From: Kappaphycus alvarezii
Lineage: Eukaryota > Rhodophyta > Florideophyceae > Gigartinales > Solieriaceae
NCBI GenBank assembly: GCA_002205965.3
Contig: NADL03000554.1
Coordinates: 62,001 to 126,000 of the forward strand
DNA: 64,000 nucleotides
Direction: 5' to 3'
The position numbers and the translations under genes are program-made. The notes beneath the pieces were generated by a model, which had not been told where the DNA came from, searched no databases, and was given only the letters and a program-made list of their open reading frames with translations. Below are positions 1 through 11,010 of this stretch, one piece after another (position 1 is the first letter of the stretch; every line of letters starts with the position of its first letter).

Positions 1-531
1 TCTGTTTTCCACAGTTTGGAATATGCGTTAGCATATCCTCATTCACTTGCATGAGCTTTTCTATATCCAAATTTGAATCTGATTCATTACAATTGTCTTT
101 AAATTGACTCTGACTATCATATTCACCGTCTGAGGTTTCTGAACCATTATTGAAACCAAAATTGACACTATCAACAGGCGGTGAGACCATATTTTCGGTA
201 AAGAATACATCCCTTGATACAATTAACTTCCTCTCATTCAGTATATAAATCCTGTATGCAGACTCAGCGGCACAGCCGACATGGATACCGTCCCATGTAC
301 GAACATCAAACTTAAATTTTATATACGGCTTGCGTTTCTTAACTTTCACTTTTGATCCAAAAATGCGTGAATTTAAGACTTCTGGTTTAGTGCCATATAA
401 AATCTCATGGGGTGTCTTGTATCCAAACTATTTATGGGTCAATTTTGAAAGAGCTCGGTTCCTGACGTAGTTCATTGTGGATACGGCTTCAGCCTATAAA
501 AATTCACAATCCTCTAGATTATTAATAGTTT
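1..531 (-). pseudogene. Copia 1 polyprotein: integrase tail and linker before reverse transcriptase
   Basis: Continuation of the integrase. The frame contains the characteristic copia stretch with KTPHEILYGTKP, then the VFG-like IFGSKV segment, GYR-like AYRIYILNERKL and ISRDV-like VSRDVFFTEN (about positions 430 down to 190). An acidic, Ser/Asn-rich linker follows. These landmarks normally lie between the DDE core and the reverse transcriptase of copia polyproteins. At least one in-frame stop lies near 430. The strand is open at the window edge, so reverse transcriptase is expected outside. The family call is firm, but exact limits of the domains are not. Confidence 0.75.
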
Positions 532-1383
532 TCAGCTCTGATAAAATAGTCCTGGCTCCTTTAACCAGTGTTCGTTAAGTCTCTCTGCTCTTCCGTTTGA
601 TTTGGGTGAGTATGGAGGAGTTTGTTCATGCACAATGCACTTTCTATCAAAAATATTTTCCAGCTCCCTGGACATGTACTCCTTTCCACCATCAGTCCGG
701 GCGTGCTTGACCTTTTTCTTAGTTATGTTCTTTACAACATCAAATAGAGACCCCAAAGCATTCGGTGCCTCTGAACGGTCTTGTATGAATCTAACCCATG
801 AAGCACCACTAGCATCATCAAGGAACCCTAGAATATATTTCGATCCACCAAGCGATTCCACTCTGGTGGGTTCTACGATATCAGAATGAATTAGTTCCAA
901 GACTTCTCTTGGTCTTTTATCACGACGGAGGTGTGGTACGGTAGACTTTTTCCCATCACAGCATTCAAGACACACACTTGAATTACAATCCTTGACCTTA
1001 TTAAGGCCCTCTACCACATTACGATGTATCATTTGTTTTACAGTATTTTTATTTGTGTGAAAAGATCTTCTGTGCATCGACTTCATGTCGTCATTTGACC
1101 CCTCATTAAGCATGAAAACTTTATCCTTACTAGCAACAGCCCCTGTCAGCTCACAAATTCCATGCCCTTCATTACTTCCAATCATGACAGTGTTAGTACC
1201 TTGTCTATCTATCATCTTAGTAGAACCTCCCAGATATTTAATGCTTACACTTTCCTTTTGTGCCAAGGGCTGTGACACCAGAATTGTTCTGATATCTGGC
1301 ATATGAGCGACTCGATTTAAACGAATAGTCTTCCAATCATCGTCTATATACTGTTTTAGATACACTGTACCATGACCCTTCAC
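532..1383 (-). pseudogene. Copia 1 integrase segment (pre-integrase plus DDE core)
   Basis: A 283-codon open stretch. Residues 1-100 are the protease-to-integrase linker. An HHCC zinc module follows (MHRRSFH with downstream H, then CLECC). The catalytic core comes next: first Asp in LIHSDIV, second Asp in ARTDGGKEY, Glu in SNGRAERLN. The full DDE triad is therefore kept although gag and protease are broken. In copia elements this domain is part of a single gag-pol polyprotein and inserts the cDNA into the host genome. The methionine at 1383 is internal. The homologous frame continues upstream past a TAG stop at about 1400 and downstream past a TAA at 531, so this is one surviving piece of a polyprotein and not a stand-alone gene. 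Confidence 0.85.
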
Positions 1384-1704
1384 TTTAAGTTTCTCAAACT
1401 AGGATACTGTGCTTGTAGTCTTCTCAGCATTTGCTTCTGGTTCAAAGTAAAATAAAGCATCACGTTGATTCGTCATAGGTTGAGTAGCGCAGCTGTCTAA
1501 AAAACATGAAGTACTCATGTCCTCTAATCCAGTACAAAAGGCAACAAATGCTGTGTCATTACTGTCGCCTTCAATTCCATCAGTATTGTTTCTCTCATTC
1601 CTGGCTTTTGCCCTCTCATTTAGACTGCGAATTATTTCCTCAATTTCAGGTGTGGTTTTAAAATGAGGCCTATAATTCTTTGATTCTGGATTCAGGTAGC
1701 AATT
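1384..1704 (-). pseudogene. Copia 1 zinc-knuckle exit and protease
   Basis: Joins gag to integrase. It contains the aspartic protease landmark FLDSCATQPM at about 1510-1480, where copia proteases usually have DSGAT. The catalytic Asp is present, but the following Gly is Cys (GGC to TGC would explain it). A TAG stop lies just before the integrase frame. Protease normally cleaves the gag-pol polyprotein in the particle, and this copy would not produce that polyprotein. Confidence 0.65.
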
Positions 1705-2425
1705 TTAAAACTGATGGCCTCGTTTGCCACAACCATGACAATTTCCACTAAATGGTTTCCGCTTTTTATTGTCCTTTGCAGTGTAGAATTCGTTTGTTTT
1801 ATCTTTGCTACTCCTTCCTTTTATGCTCAGTTCCTCTTCTCTTAGCTCCAACCTGGAGACGGTTTCCTCGAATGACAAATCCATACTGATCTGAAGTACC
1901 GCTTTTGTCACTTCATAATCCTTCCCCAAACCTTTTAAAAGAGCAAACATTTTGTCGTTTGATTCTATTTCATAGCCGCTCAATGCTAGATCATTTTCTA
2001 TTTCACATATTTCTTCAATGTATGACCTAATCGACTGACCTTCCTTCATACTGAGTCTGAACAATGTTGTTCTCAGAGTATACTGGCTTTCTGCAGACTT
2101 GCTTCTTCGCAAGCTCTGTAAAGCACCCAAATCGCTTTAGGATCCCTCTTCTTGCCAATGAAGGCGAATACTTAGAGTCAACATTCAGTAAAATTTCGGC
2201 CAAGCGCTGTTGCTGTAGCCTATGCTCTTTCTTTTTCTTTGACACAACATCCACGGAATCATGCTTTTTAATCTCTGTTTCGAATTCAGGGCCTTCTTCA
2301 ATAAAGCGCCACAAATCACGAGATTCCAAAATAAGGCGTAACTGCAACGCCCACACGGAGTAGTTCTTCTCCGTCAACTTTGCAATCGTATATCTTATGT
2401 TGTTCATCACGGGTTCTGGGCCCAT
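1705..2425 (-). pseudogene. Copia 1 gag
   Basis: Translation starts with MGPEPVMNN directly inside the primer-site sequence (ATG at 2425-2423), followed by the usual copia gag opening (LTEKNYSVWALQLRLILES with a conserved Trp). It is interrupted by a frameshift at about 2145-2115 and continues in another frame as a UBN2-like gag domain (LRTTLFRLSMKEGQSIRSY...). It ends in a zinc knuckle of the CX2CX4HX4C type (CHGCGKRGHQF-stop-NC) in which one of the four spacer codons is TAA. Gag normally packages the element RNA into particles. The frameshift and the stop make this copy inactive. Confidence 0.8.
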
Positions 2426-2430
2426 AACCT
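2417..2430 (-). promoter_or_regulatory. Second (gag-proximal) copy of the copia primer-site sequence
   Basis: Minus-strand GGTTATGGGCCCAG. It is complementary to the anticodon-stem region of eukaryotic initiator tRNA-Met (CTGGGCCCATAACC), which Drosophila copia uses as a half-tRNA primer. It overlaps the gag start codon. A near-identical copy lies 236 bp upstream, directly beside the LTR. Confidence 0.6.
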
Positions 2431-2432
2431 GC

Positions 2433-2652
2433 TGAAAACGTTAACCACTGAGCCACATGCGCTGGCTGTCTAGTGCAACTGAGCGGACCACAACATATAT
2501 ATATCAACACCCCCCTCGCTCAGAGGCACTACTACAAGATGCTTGTCGAGGGATTCAGGGCTTACACAGAGCATTACAGTAACGCCCATACCAAATATCC
2601 AAATCAGTGCACCCAGTGGGACTCGAACACGCGACCACAGCGGCAACGTCAA
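2433..2652 (-). repeat. 220-bp insert between duplicated primer-site sequences, with tRNA-like A-box and B-box blocks
   Basis: The segment is bounded by a 16-bp direct repeat (2417-2432 and 2653-2668, one mismatch). On the minus strand it begins with a B-box-like GTGTTCGAGTCCCACT (about 2633-2618) and ends with an A-box-like GTGGCTCAGTGGTTAACG (about 2459-2442), with a TATATATA run between. This fits a tRNA-derived SINE sequence, but the two boxes are in the wrong order for a single intact SINE. The piece looks circularly permuted, as if taken from a tandem pair. It could be a SINE insertion with a 16-bp target duplication or a recombination at the shared 16-mer. Confidence 0.5.
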
Positions 2653-2666
2653 CTGGACCCATAACC
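2653..2666 (-). promoter_or_regulatory. Copia 1 primer-binding site next to the LTR
   Basis: Minus-strand GGTTATGGGTCCAG begins immediately after the LTR terminal CA. It matches the initiator-tRNA-Met anticodon-stem complement with one mismatch. Confidence 0.6.
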
Positions 2667-2891
2667 TGTGGGATTTTTGATGGGTTTTGAACGAAAGCTG
2701 GCGGTTAGTACAGCTACGAAACTTAATCACTAGCTCTAGTACGTTGCCCTGAGGTAGTCACCTTCACACAACAAATGTTGTAAGTACATATGCATTTGAT
2801 ATTGATAATGCCTCGCTGTGACCAAATGCACGTGCTTCCATGTCTAAATGACCAACCTTTGTAATTTATGCAATTGCATGTATACCTAACA
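2667..2891 (-). repeat. Copia 1 5' LTR (225 bp)
   Basis: On the minus strand the segment starts TGTTAGG (2891) and ends TCCCACA (2667), the TG...CA ends expected of an LTR, and is followed at once by the primer-binding site. The outer boundary also coincides with the point where copia 2 coding sequence stops. The second LTR is outside the window, so the boundaries are inferred. Confidence 0.6.
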
Positions 2892-3369
2892 ACGGAAGGG
2901 GTTGAAGCCGCTGTTTTGCCGAGTCTAGCGGTTGATGAGTTTAAATGACGTTATAGTGGGCTGGGAATGGAAAGAGGCCATCTTCGACTAGCTGTTCATG
3001 CAGTAACTTTCCAGTCGTCTTATCAAATAGACGGTATCAATTCTAATCTGGTTAGTTGTGAAATTCAACTTTGACGAAGGTTTGGATTCTCGAAAGAGAA
3101 ACAACGTTTTCGCTGAACGTTGGAGTATGCTTTGCTTCAATATCCAAGACACGTTTTTCTCTAAAGGGAGTTGATAAATCATGGGAAATTATTTCTCTTC
3201 CTACAATAAGGTAGGCACTATTGCAAGTGTAGAAATTTGGACATGGGTTGGTGCAATAGTCCTTGAAGCAGTATGGGTTCAAAACGAAGATATGTTTCCC
3301 ACCGCTGTCAAGCCGAGTATCTATTCTGCGAGATGAAGGTTTTGTGTGCAGGGAGGGCAGTCCTGACAT
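2892..3369 (-). pseudogene. Copia element 2: protease and downstream linker, cut by copia 1
   Basis: Minus-strand frame with the protease landmark RLDSGGKHIFV (about 3315-3285; copia usually has LDSGASxH, so a small deletion is likely) and the associated YLIVGREI segment. Downstream, in the same frame after stops, comes FDKTTGKLLHEQLVEDGLFP (about 3030-2970), typical of the region between protease and integrase. Homology ends at 2892 where the LTR of copia 1 begins. This is an older, more decayed element that served as the insertion target. Confidence 0.7.
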
Positions 3370-3375
3370 AAATTC

Positions 3376-4255
3376 TCAAGGTACGGGGGGAGGAAAGTCT
3401 TCTAACTGGTAAATATTGTCGACATACCGAACCACATCTCTGAAGCGCCTGCTATGTCTTAGATTCTTCAAAGACTGGGAAAGACGATTGTCTGAGTTCA
3501 AGTTCCTTGGGTTCCTTCTGTTCTTCGAGTGTCCGCACTTGGACCTGTTTTTAATATCCATCATTTGAGCTCTACGTTCTGCTCTTACATACCCTTTTTG
3601 ATGGCAGTTACAGCATTCAACATCAAGTTGAGCCTTGGTGTTAACCTTTCGTGCGAAAGGAAAGAGATTCATATAAACAATGGCTTTCTTCTGTGAAGAC
3701 CTTTGCCCAATCTCTGCCTTTAAAATTACCTTTACTGCATCGTACCATAACTTCTGGGAGTCAGAGAGAACAGCAATGAACGCAAAATCTTCCGACAGAC
3801 TCCTTGTAAGCCAACCAACTTTTTCGCTCCCCACGGAAAGGACAGCTCAACGGGCTAAGTTGAGAAATATTCTCTCAAACTCTTTTATCTGCGTTTATAA
3901 CTCGGAGTCTTCCTTCAACTTGATTGTCTACAGCTTGTCTCGTAGGTCAGATTGGTCTGGATATTATCGTATTGATAAATTTGTTCCAACTTTAGCTACA
4001 AACATCTAGAAATTGCGCCATTAATCAAACAGGGTTGATGTAAATCAAGGTTTGTCCACCAATGTTCAAACCCCAATGAGATCGATCCCTGGAATCATAT
4101 TTACGAAATTTGTTGCGAGCGGCAGCAGACATCGACTTGAAATCATCATTTTATCCCAGAACATACGGAAAAATTTGATCAAGAATGAGGAGCTTAGTCA
4201 CATACAGGCGCCAAGCGGGATGGTCCTTGGCATTCTTGAGCTTTGGTATTTGTAA
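3376..4255 (-). pseudogene. Copia element 2: gag
   Basis: One minus-strand frame carries a decayed gag from about 4255 to 3376 with several in-frame stops. It opens with KLKNAKDHPAWRLYVTKLL (the conserved gag Trp region) and includes SLSEDFAFIAVLSDSQ, comparable to the S-LP-F-x-x-x-V-L motif of copia gag. It ends with a zinc knuckle CCNCHQKGYVRAER in which the His is Tyr and the last Cys is Arg. A Lys/Arg/Asn-rich tail follows. It is a different copia lineage from element 1. No LTR or primer site was recognised upstream. Confidence 0.7.
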
Positions 4256-7200
4256 TTTCGACTCTTCTCGGCCTAGATTCATGACTGATTCCCTTGGTGC
4301 AGTACACACATGAGTAGCTCAGAACTGTTATACTTCTCAATAATGTTCTCCAGAACTGGAGTTAGAACCAGACATATCAAGAGCACTAAAAGTTTAAAAT
4401 TTAATGGCACGAAAGTCTGAACCACTTTGTTGCAGTACAGGCTCAGAACTCCAACTGGGTCACAGGTGCCAAGTCGAAACATCGTGGTAAAAAGGGAGCG
4501 TTTTGGTATTATCAACTCACGGCGATGCTACCATGTGAATAAACGAGGGTCAGATCTTTTTCCTTCTAGTCGATAAAAAGGAGAAAAACTATCAGACTAA
4601 ATACACAGCGGGAAATAAATGTTCCGACCACAAAACACGGCGGCGAAGGGGCTACCCAGGGTTCACGGAGTTCAAGTGACTACGCCTTCGAACCAATCAA
4701 ATAATTCCTCACGGAGCTCGGCCACTTATACGGTACGGTACTTATCACAATTAACCTCGACAAATTTTCATTGCTCAGCTATAATTCGAATCCCCCCTCT
4801 AGTTTCACGAGTACACTCTTGGTTGGCACGAATAATACCTCATTACAGCAAAACGTTCTGCAATTTGGCCCACGTGTATATGTTCGTATGCATTGCGGCA
4901 TGTGTATCTGGGGTACCACCAGTCCGCTAATCCCTGTGAGTCATCTAATTTAAGTGCATTTCCTCGCAAAGAGTTGTTGTGCCTTTAAAACTCTGACCTT
5001 TCGCACCTAAAACGGCTGTATCCGTGCCTATACACCCTTAATGCATCCTTTTTAGAGACTTTTTTGTGGTTTGGAATGTTCTCATATACCGCCAACGGGA
5101 AAGGCAGGTCGATTGCGTGTATTATCATTAAAAGGAAATTTTGATTCCTTATTGTTTTTGTTCGAATTTATAATATACTACACTTTTAATTAGTAACTAC
5201 AACAGGATATAATGTACAACCATATTGATTTCCGCTGCCTTGTCCCAAGCCCGTAACTCTTCAGGTAGCGCGCATTTTTCTCAAAAGCTTTTTAATACGG
5301 CAGCCTAAGTTTATACAAGGGTAACTACTGCGCCATCTTAAGTTTTTGATGTTCTTTGCCCTCTCATTTTGATAATAATCAAGGATTATTTCCCGGTTCA
5401 CATTATGTGACGTTTTTCTTACGAAAATTGATTTCCAAGATAGGGAAGGGAGGAAAGAAGAAGCTGCTGATTTCTATGTTTCCAATATTTCAAGACTTCG
5501 TAGAGAGACATCTTTTCTTTCATTGTTTAGCGAGCTGCTAACTAAGCGATCTATTTATTACCATCCATAGTAAGGACTTGAGTGTCCCAGATGCTATTCT
5601 AATCGGTAAGGAAATATGAGATCTATAACTAATCTGGGTCAATCTTCGTGACTAATTTTTCGCTAAGATGTTATTATGTAGCCCTTTAATGGACTCAGTG
5701 TATTTTCACGCTTAGTCATGGACTTTTTGACGATGGTAGGGACAGAGGCACTGTGGTCACAAAAGATGTCCTATTTTGACATTTGGTCTCAAGTTGAGTT
5801 TGAGTATGTACATGGCTGCACCGGCTATAATCAAATGTATATATGGGAGTTTGCGAGCCTTGACAGTAGGAAGTTGGCTAATTACACATCTATGTAATTA
5901 AAGTATTTGAAAAGAAGTTCCAGAGAGATCGCGACTATTGTTGAATATATTTCGTTGACTGATAATCATAATCAAAACTGGAGAGAGATAAAAAACTGTT
6001 ACCACAGGCAAGGTATGCAGTATCTGACCAAATTGCTGTCCAAGGATAATTTATTTTGCTAAACACAAAATGTATGCTAAATCTATCCAGTAGTTATAAT
6101 TTATGATTGTACAAGGGTATAACTTACAAAACAACAAGAATAGAGTGAGGAATACTCTATTAAACTTCTTCCAGATTTTTATAAAGGAGCCCCTAGAGAG
6201 TAATAGATTTTTAAAAATTTAAAATCAACTTTCTATATAGGTCCATTAGTCTCTCAGCAGAGATGCGCGTATGATTGGGATCTTGAGGAAACAGTTATAT
6301 CTGTGTACCACCAGTGAAAAAAGCAGCTTTTTCGAGCATCTACACAAAAAATGTCATTGAACATGCTTTTTGAGGAACTTGAAGCTATGATTAATTGGGA
6401 AAGATTCAGGTGTCGCCCCTGTACGTGATAGTGTGTCCTCTGCAAAAATATCATGAACTTGTAAGCATATATGCAATCATTGTGCCATTGCAAGTCTCTA
6501 TAGCTTCAAGAGATTGAGTGTGCTACCTTCTCGAAATACTAGATCTTTCAAATTGCTAGAACTATTTTTAGTAGCTGATTATCGTGAACAGATACTCAGA
6601 AATACCCTAAATTTCTTTTTGTACAAAAGGTCCTTTCAGTAACCGTTAACATGAATCTAGCACTGTATTAAGAACATTTTGTAATGAAAATTACACCCCG
6701 ACACCATTGAAGGCTACGAACTGTACCCAGACATCAGTGCAAGACAGATTATCCTACCAATTTATTCTAAGCAGATGATACAAGGCCATCATAGAGAGCT
6801 TGCCTACTTCACGAAAATTCTTACTCCTGATCAATCAGAATTTCATTGATGCCCTCTCCTCGAATGCAGCAATTGAGTTTTTCCTTGGTTCTCAGTTCTC
6901 TCAGTCTCAATGATAAGTGCTATAATATTTCTCGAAGCCTTGTAATTTTATACTTTTAGGTAAATTCTTTTAGATTAACTTTGAATTCATTTTTATACCT
7001 TCAAATTTTCACTGTTATTGATGAATATTTTTTCATGGAAACCGTGGTCCGGTGCTACGCTTAACTGATAAAAAATATCAACCAAAAACTTATATATCCA
7101 TTTACTTTTGTGATTTCTTATTCCCACAATCTTTTAATCATATATATCGAGATAAAATTATGAAAGAATTTAGTAAAATGCTGAAATCATTTAGAACTAC

Positions 7201-9150
7201 CCAAAAGAAACTTTAATAATTCAAAAAAACATGCAGTTGAACTTGTTATTGTGGACTTTTGAAAGCTACTTTTTGGCTAAGTCAATACGGATAACCAAAC
7301 AGATGGCTTCCAATCCGATCCAAAAGATGTGAATAAATAATGGGTGACACAACAATACTTGACTAAATTCGAGCACTCGGATCATACTAATCTGGGTGTC
7401 CGATTTACTGAAGATTTCTCTAATTGAGATTAAGATAATAACGTCATCTATTTCATGAACAGTTTGAGCGAGATTAATACAGAAGACTTACTTTTCTGTA
7501 GACTCCACAGCGTATGTATCCATCACATATATTAATGAGACCAGTTCGGACTGTAAATCGCAAAAAGCTGATCTCACGGATATCTTCAAAGTAGTTTAGA
7601 AGTCTAAGAATGAGTACTACCGTCGCGAACTACTTTAATCTGTTGTTCAACATCAACATTGTTTATGTCGATTTCTTATTCCTGATAGGATTGAATCTGT
7701 TAAAATAAGCTAAACTGGTAAAACATTCTTTTAATATGAAGCACTTTAGAGGACTCATGGCTGATGAATCTTTCTGATTTTTTTCCTTGTACATATTTAA
7801 GTCGGCTAGGCAGTTAATTTGGTGTTCATCTTGGCTGATTAGAGAAAAATAAACTACAATTTTTATTATACACATCCAAAACTAATATATCCTGTCAAGC
7901 CCCGAGCTGGTCTAGATTAGAAGTCGTTAAAATTTTCATTGGATCTCGAAAAAATGTCATTGACATGTGAACTATTTTAAGGTAATTTGGAACAGCCATA
8001 TCCATTTGGAATCTCACTGCATATTTAATCGTGTATTGTAGTTCCGCAATAAGTATAAAAGTCATAAAGTTGGAAAGAAATACGGCGGAAAATGTCTTAA
8101 TCTATTACAAAAAGGTTATAGTGGCTTCTTATCTCAATAAACAATCGGAAACAGGGACTTACACTGCATTCCTTCGAATATGAGTATCTAAGTGAACCGG
8201 TCTATTTGAAGTCTTTTTCACTGCTTAGGGTACTCAATTTAGGTATTGGTAGTTGAAGAAAATTTTGCAGGCTGGTGAAATCTAGTAATAATCCATTTTT
8301 ATTGGAAGCCACAACACAATACGTGTCCTGAAAAGCTACAAATACCAGTTTTGACCAGTATAAAATCAAGACTAGTTTAGTAAAAACTCGACGAAACAAA
8401 ATCAAGCCTCATGTATATCTAGTTCCACAGTACAAAGTTTATCACACACCAAACTACACGTAGGAATAATAAAAGCCTAAGTCTTGCTAAACTTAAGGGA
8501 ATAATCATTACGAAATAGTACAGGATTTAAAAATAAATTGCAGAACTTTCTTACAATAATATTTCTTTCTAAGTTTTCGATGTTTAGTCCTCATTTGACT
8601 GGAACTAGAGTTAAATAATGATAAGACAAATTTGGCATTATGCACAATTTGGTTAGTATCTTTTCACAGTATTAGTATGAATAAATATCTTAGCACACCT
8701 CGCATTTCTTCTTTTTCATCTTTTTGATTTTTCGGGTTCTTTCTAAACGGCGAGTAGGACGACTTCAAAGAAAAATGGTGTTTCAAAGACCTTTAATTTA
8801 TAACCGAAAAAGGAACTTCATAAATCCCATTCGAGTATCGATCCTGCTTGGATTGCAGTACATGTTGTCTTTCTTAGCATAAAAATGCGGGCCAATATGG
8901 CATATAAGCCCTTTTCCATTTTTTAAATCTATAAAGGCAGAGAATAGCCCTTTTTACTCAAAATAGGAGGCCCTTAATATCGCTTCATCAATATTGTACA
9001 GAAGGTACTCGAAGCTAAGACCACAGACGGAGTATTCTTTTGGTATATTTTAAGTGCATATCTTGCGAAGATTTAATTCTTCGAAATGAGATAAATTTGA
9101 CGGAGGGCATCAAATGCGCTCGAGTTCGCTATGGACGCAACAAACGCAGT
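4256..9150. other. Intergenic or decayed sequence, no gene seen
   Basis: AT-rich apart from 4.6-5.0 kb. Short open stretches (all under 105 codons) show no family resemblance, codon pattern or repeat structure. The 5' end of copia 2 is probably in 4256-4620 but I could not place it. Confidence 0.6.
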
Positions 9151-9916
9151 TGTAGCTGCGGAATTACACAGACCAACACTCGCGTTAAGCTATGAAGTAG
9201 AGGTGGCCAGAAACTCGAGCGACGCATGAGCCAGGTCAACAATACGGGAGGCAGGTGCAGGCTGACGCGGAGGTGCCATTGTTGCGGAGATCAGGGACCA
9301 GCCAATAGGAAGAGGGAAAAGATCACAAAAAACCCAGTAGCCAATTCGGACGAGAGCTTTCCGCAGATCACAGACACGAAAGAGTGTTACCCAGAAGAAG
9401 AATTCTTGAAAAACAAAAGGAGAATCAGCAGAAACAGGAAGGATGAGCTCATTTCGCGAGAAGAAACCCGCGAGCGCTGGTACGAGACGCACGCGGTGGC
9501 GGTCAGTGTAGCCGAGACGACAAGAGGAAGGGGGATAGAGGCGACAGAGTTGTGAAACAATATCGGAGAGTTCAGAAAAAAGGGTAGTTTTTTGAGTTGA
9601 GATTTTACTGTACCATCTACGAGAACTTTTTTCACCTAGTTGGAATGGAGATTCAAGGGCAGTAGCTCACATTTCCCGCCGGGAGGCAGCCACAAACTGA
9701 AAGCCCGCACGTAAAGAAAGCAAATTCGCCAAAAGTTTTTGGTGGGCGCCATGGAAATGACATGAACAACACGCAATCGTTCAATCCATGACAACAAGGT
9801 CATTTTAACAATGGAAATTCCTAAAAGATTGCTAATACCGTACAGAATCGTAGAAACGAAAGAGAAAGGGACAACGAGAGGGACTATGGAGAGTCAAGCG
9901 GTATCTCTACCCATGC
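9151..9916. other. GC-richer block upstream of element 3, possible LTR or leader
   Basis: Base composition rises sharply from about 9100. The block precedes the gag of the plus-strand element at 9917. It may hold that element's LTR and leader, but no second copy exists in the window to define ends. A short minus-strand stretch starting MAPPRQPAPASRIV (9279-9190) has coding-like composition but no recognised relative. Confidence 0.35.
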
Positions 9917-10690
9917 GGTCAATGTGCTGTCCAAGTTAATGACGAGGTTTAAAGACAGATAGGAAAAGTTCAGCGGAAACGAGGGAGAGAAAAGGGAAGA
10001 CATATTTGGGATGCACTTGAATTATGTAACTCAATGGGGTGTCTCAGAAAATGCAGCTCTACGCAACATTGAGACAATACTAGCAGGTGAGGCAAAGATT
10101 TTCTACAAGCGCAAAGTACAGACCAATCCAACGTGCTTCAAGTCTCTCAATGCTGTTGACCGTTTTTTAATTAACAAATTGCATGGAATAGAGGCACAGG
10201 AAGCTACTCTCGAGTATTTTCTCGCCCTGTCCATGCAAGAACACGTCGTATCATCTGGATCCTACCAAGCTGGCTTAAAGGCGGTGCGCTACCTTATCAT
10301 TAAGCACATGAACCTCGTTACGAAATAAAAGCAATCTGACCGAGATCAGAAGCGTTGGTTGAAGGGTGCAGTACGTTGTTACAATTGGTGCTGGCAAATT
10401 TCTGCAAGGGCAAACGAAATAGACTTCGCCCAGGTATATGCTGTCCTCAAGTCAGAGGCTATCGAGGAGGAAAAAGGAAGAGAGCTTAGGAGTCTCCGCA
10501 ATTTCAGCCAAAAGGTCGGAGACAAGACCCTTCGAGAGAAAGGGGTCTGGGTCGGGGACATGTATGGTAAGGCAAAGTAAAATCCCAAACATATGCAATT
10601 TGGACATAGACAATCTGCGGGTTTCACCGGATCCTGTTTTGGGTGTGGTCGTCGCGGGTTTAAGCGTAGTGATTGACTATGTAGCTCGAC
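9917..10690 (+). pseudogene. Element 3 gag with broken zinc knuckle
   Basis: The frame runs from VLSKLMTRFKDR (about 9925), past a TAG stop, through EKFSGNEGEKREDIF and WGVSENAALRNIETILAGEA, matching the K-F-S-G and W-x-V-x-x-x-x-A-L pattern of retrotransposon gag. It then continues through stops at about 10326 and 10578. It ends with CFGCGRRGFKRSD followed by TGA (about 10648-10690). This is a CX2CX4HX4C knuckle in which the His is Phe and the final Cys codon has become TGA. Gag normally forms the particle and binds RNA. This copy is inactive. Confidence 0.65.
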
Positions 10691-11010
10691 ACACCAGGAT
10701 TTTTCAAAAGAATTAAAGTAGTTAACGAGGTAACTTCGCTCTCGGAAGCATCCAAAGTCATCGACGAACTACAGATACAGTACGGGGAGTATTGGGATGA
10801 ATTAATGATGGGTTAGACTAATAGCGAGATCGACAGAAGAAAAGAATCTGCTTAGGAGGCTGAAGTAGCTCTTGCAACGTTAAAGAACCCTTCTCCCGAA
10901 GGGCAGGAATGGAAAGTGAGGACAGTGGACTCGTTCACTAATATGCGAACAGCGATGGAACAGAGACAGATGGGCATGAGCCCAGCATAGATCCTGACAA
11001 TGATGATCAG

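Larger units (their letters stand above)
1..2891 (-). mobile_element. Copia-type LTR retrotransposon 1, 5' part (continues beyond the left edge)
   Basis: On the minus strand the order is LTR (2891-2667), primer-binding site, gag, protease, integrase and the linker that precedes reverse transcriptase. Protease-integrase without an intervening reverse transcriptase is the copia (Ty1/Pseudoviridae) order. Reverse transcriptase, RNase H and the 3' LTR must lie left of position 1. Stop codons in gag, between protease and integrase, and in the linker, plus a frameshift in gag, show that it is inactive. It sits inside copia element 2, whose coding sequence resumes at 2892. Confidence 0.85.
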
